DNA from: Sulfurimicrobium sp.
GTDB taxonomy: Bacteria; Pseudomonadota; Gammaproteobacteria; Burkholderiales; Sulfuricellaceae
Direction of reading: 5' to 3'
Assembly (NCBI GenBank): GCA_030652035.1
Contig: JAUSBJ010000001.1
Location: 1-64,000, forward strand
DNA: 64,000 nucleotides
Below the pieces are notes generated by a model. That model ran no database searches and was not told the DNA's origin. It was given only the letters and a program-made list of their open reading frames with translations. The translations under genes and the position numbers were made by a program. Below, one piece after another: positions 63,000-64,000 of this stretch. Position 1 is the first letter of the stretch. Every line of letters starts with the position of its first letter.

Positions 63000-63602
63000 T
63001 CAGCCCAGTGCTTTCTTGACCACCGCCAGCATTTCGGGTGTGAAGTCGAGTTTCAGCGCGGCCTCATGGCCTTTGTCAGACATCTTTTTCCAGGTCTTGC
63101 GCACGATGTCGAGCAGCTTTTCTTCGTCGTACTGGCTGCTGTATTTCTGCACGAAAGCTTCCAGATAGTACTGCAGGAAAGTCAGGTCCACCACGTCTTC
63201 GAGTAGCTGGGTTTCCGGATTGAGCTTGAGTTTTTCCTTGCGCAGCAGGGCCTGAAGCTTACTGATCGTGTCCTCGTCATAGCCCACTTCCCGCATGATG
63301 GCGCCGGCGGTCTCGCCATGGAACTTGTACAGATAGGTGCGCCACTGGTAATAGCCGGGCTTGTCCATCGGGTAATCCGCGCGCGGTATTTTCCAGCGGC
63401 AGATATGCTGGGCGCGCACGGCGAGCTGGACATGCTCGGGCGCATCCGGGGCGAAACGCTGGAGCATGTCGGTCATGCGCTGCGCGTAGAGCAGTTCCTT
63501 GGGGTATTCCTTGCCCTCGAAAACTTCCTTGTTGGGATCCTCCGCATTCGCGGCGTCAAACTTGGCAATGGCCTGGTCAAAGCGGGCTTTATCAGAAATC
63601 AT
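63000..63602 (-). CDS. DUF4202-family protein
   Basis: This 200-residue soluble protein begins KARFDQAIAKFDAANAEDPN and has a predicted metal-phosphohydrolase-like pattern (LAVRAQHICRWKIPRADYP; YQWRTYLYKFHGE). The pattern matches DUF4202, whose function is not established; a glutamyl-tRNA synthetase-associated role has been noted by name only. ATG at 63602. Confidence 0.85.
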   Translation of the reverse strand: MISDKARFDQAIAKFDAANAEDPNKEVFEGKEYPKELLYAQRMTDMLQRFAPDAPEHVQLAVRAQHICRWKIPRADYPMDKPGYYQWRTYLYKFHGETAGAIMREVGYDEDTISKLQALLRKEKLKLNPETQLLEDVVDLTFLQYYLEAFVQKYSSQYDEEKLLDIVRKTWKKMSDKGHEAALKLDFTPEMLAVVKKALG

Positions 63603-63759
63603 TTTGCTTATCCTTGATATGGGTCAAGACAAATAAAAAAGTATATCACCAAGCGCTAATGGAGGCGGTTTTTCCGATATCAAGGTCACAAAGAGAGGTA
63701 TGAGGCGGGAAGGGAGAGGCCGGCATACGGATGTGAATGCCGGCGATGTTTTTTGTGAT

Positions 63760-64000
63760 TTACTTGTTGACGATGGCGTTCGACAGGTCGCGTTTGTGCT
63801 CTTCTTCCTGAATCAGGATGTCTTCCAGCACGCGACGCAGGCCGTATTCCTGTAGTGCTTCGGCCTGGGCGATACGCTCCTTGTAGCGCGTAATGGCATT
63901 GTCCTCGCCCCGCAAGTCCTGCTTCAGCATTTCCTTGCTGTCGCTTGAAATCTCGCGCTTCTCGACGTTGATGGTCGGTATGCCACCGAGAAAATCGATC
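63760..64000 (-). CDS. Ferritin-like/bacterioferritin protein, 3' part
   Basis: The end of a protein that continues past the window. The last 79 residues (IDFLGGIPTINVEK...LRGEDNAITRYKERIAQAEA..LEDILIQEEEHKRDLSNAIV) include helices 3 and 4 with the di-iron ligands E and ExxH. This matches bacterioferritin or a related iron-storage protein. Its N-terminus is missing only because the window ends. Confidence 0.88.
   Translation of the reverse strand, partial: IDFLGGIPTINVEKREISSDSKEMLKQDLRGEDNAITRYKERIAQAEALQEYGLRRVLEDILIQEEEHKRDLSNAIVNK

Noticed and set aside
1..64000. tRNA, rRNA, tmRNA or CRISPR array
   Set aside because: No cloverleaf with a CCA-end T-loop word, no rRNA stretches and no regularly spaced direct repeats were noticed.

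Overview
The window looks like a chromosomal segment of a betaproteobacterium, most likely in the Nitrosomonadales (a Sulfuricella- or Gallionella-like lineage). This placement is inferred from the GC-rich codon usage, a PEP-CTERM exported protein, the rnfH-ratA/smpB arrangement, YceI/cytochrome b561 genes and the many c-di-GMP proteins. No rRNA, tRNA or CRISPR array was seen.

Region 1 (1-14 kb): an apparently complete IS21-family insertion sequence (istA/istB with repeated terminal motifs), a stand-alone type IV pilin-like protein, a three-gene ABC exporter operon (ATPase, FtsX-type permease, HlyD-type adaptor), a 68-residue orphan protein, and a minus-strand group of a FAD oxidoreductase, a large hybrid sensor kinase and a GGDEF response regulator.

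Region 2 (about 14.4-22.2 kb): a compact Mu/BcepMu-like transposable phage element. It has a divergent repressor/Ner-type switch, MuA- and MuB-like transposition genes, GemA, a Mor-like activator, a short Mu I-like protein and a few small genes. It has no terminase, portal, capsid, tail or lysis genes. All its frames are open, so it may be a decayed prophage or a satellite-like mini-element. It ends against a 27-codon remnant of a gene related to the 68-residue orphan at 8.3 kb.

Region 3 (22.3-33.5 kb): class Ia ribonucleotide reductase nrdA-nrdB, with DnaA-box and NrdR-box-like sites upstream, then small conserved proteins, a methyltransferase, a DHH phosphoesterase, a GcvR-like ACT protein and a histidine phosphatase.

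Region 4 (33.5-42.8 kb): a 1149-residue protein that may be a PPi-type PEP carboxykinase, a MarR-cytochrome b561-YceI-YceI operon with a clear operator/promoter, an M20 amidohydrolase, a PEP-CTERM lectin-fold protein and a VTC2/GDPGP-type nucleotide-sugar phosphorylase.

Region 5 (43-64 kb): mostly housekeeping genes (rnfH, ratA, smpB, BolA, YciI, YciB, PHP phosphatase, YciO/Sua5, site-2 protease, trpS, M48 protease, Lon-like protease, FKBP, a ParA-like ATPase, corA, glucokinase, SseB, a ferritin-like end fragment). Also here are an orphan nosD, an HD-GYP protein and a PAS-GGDEF-EAL protein. Several spacers across the window hold long inverted repeats built of short reiterated words.
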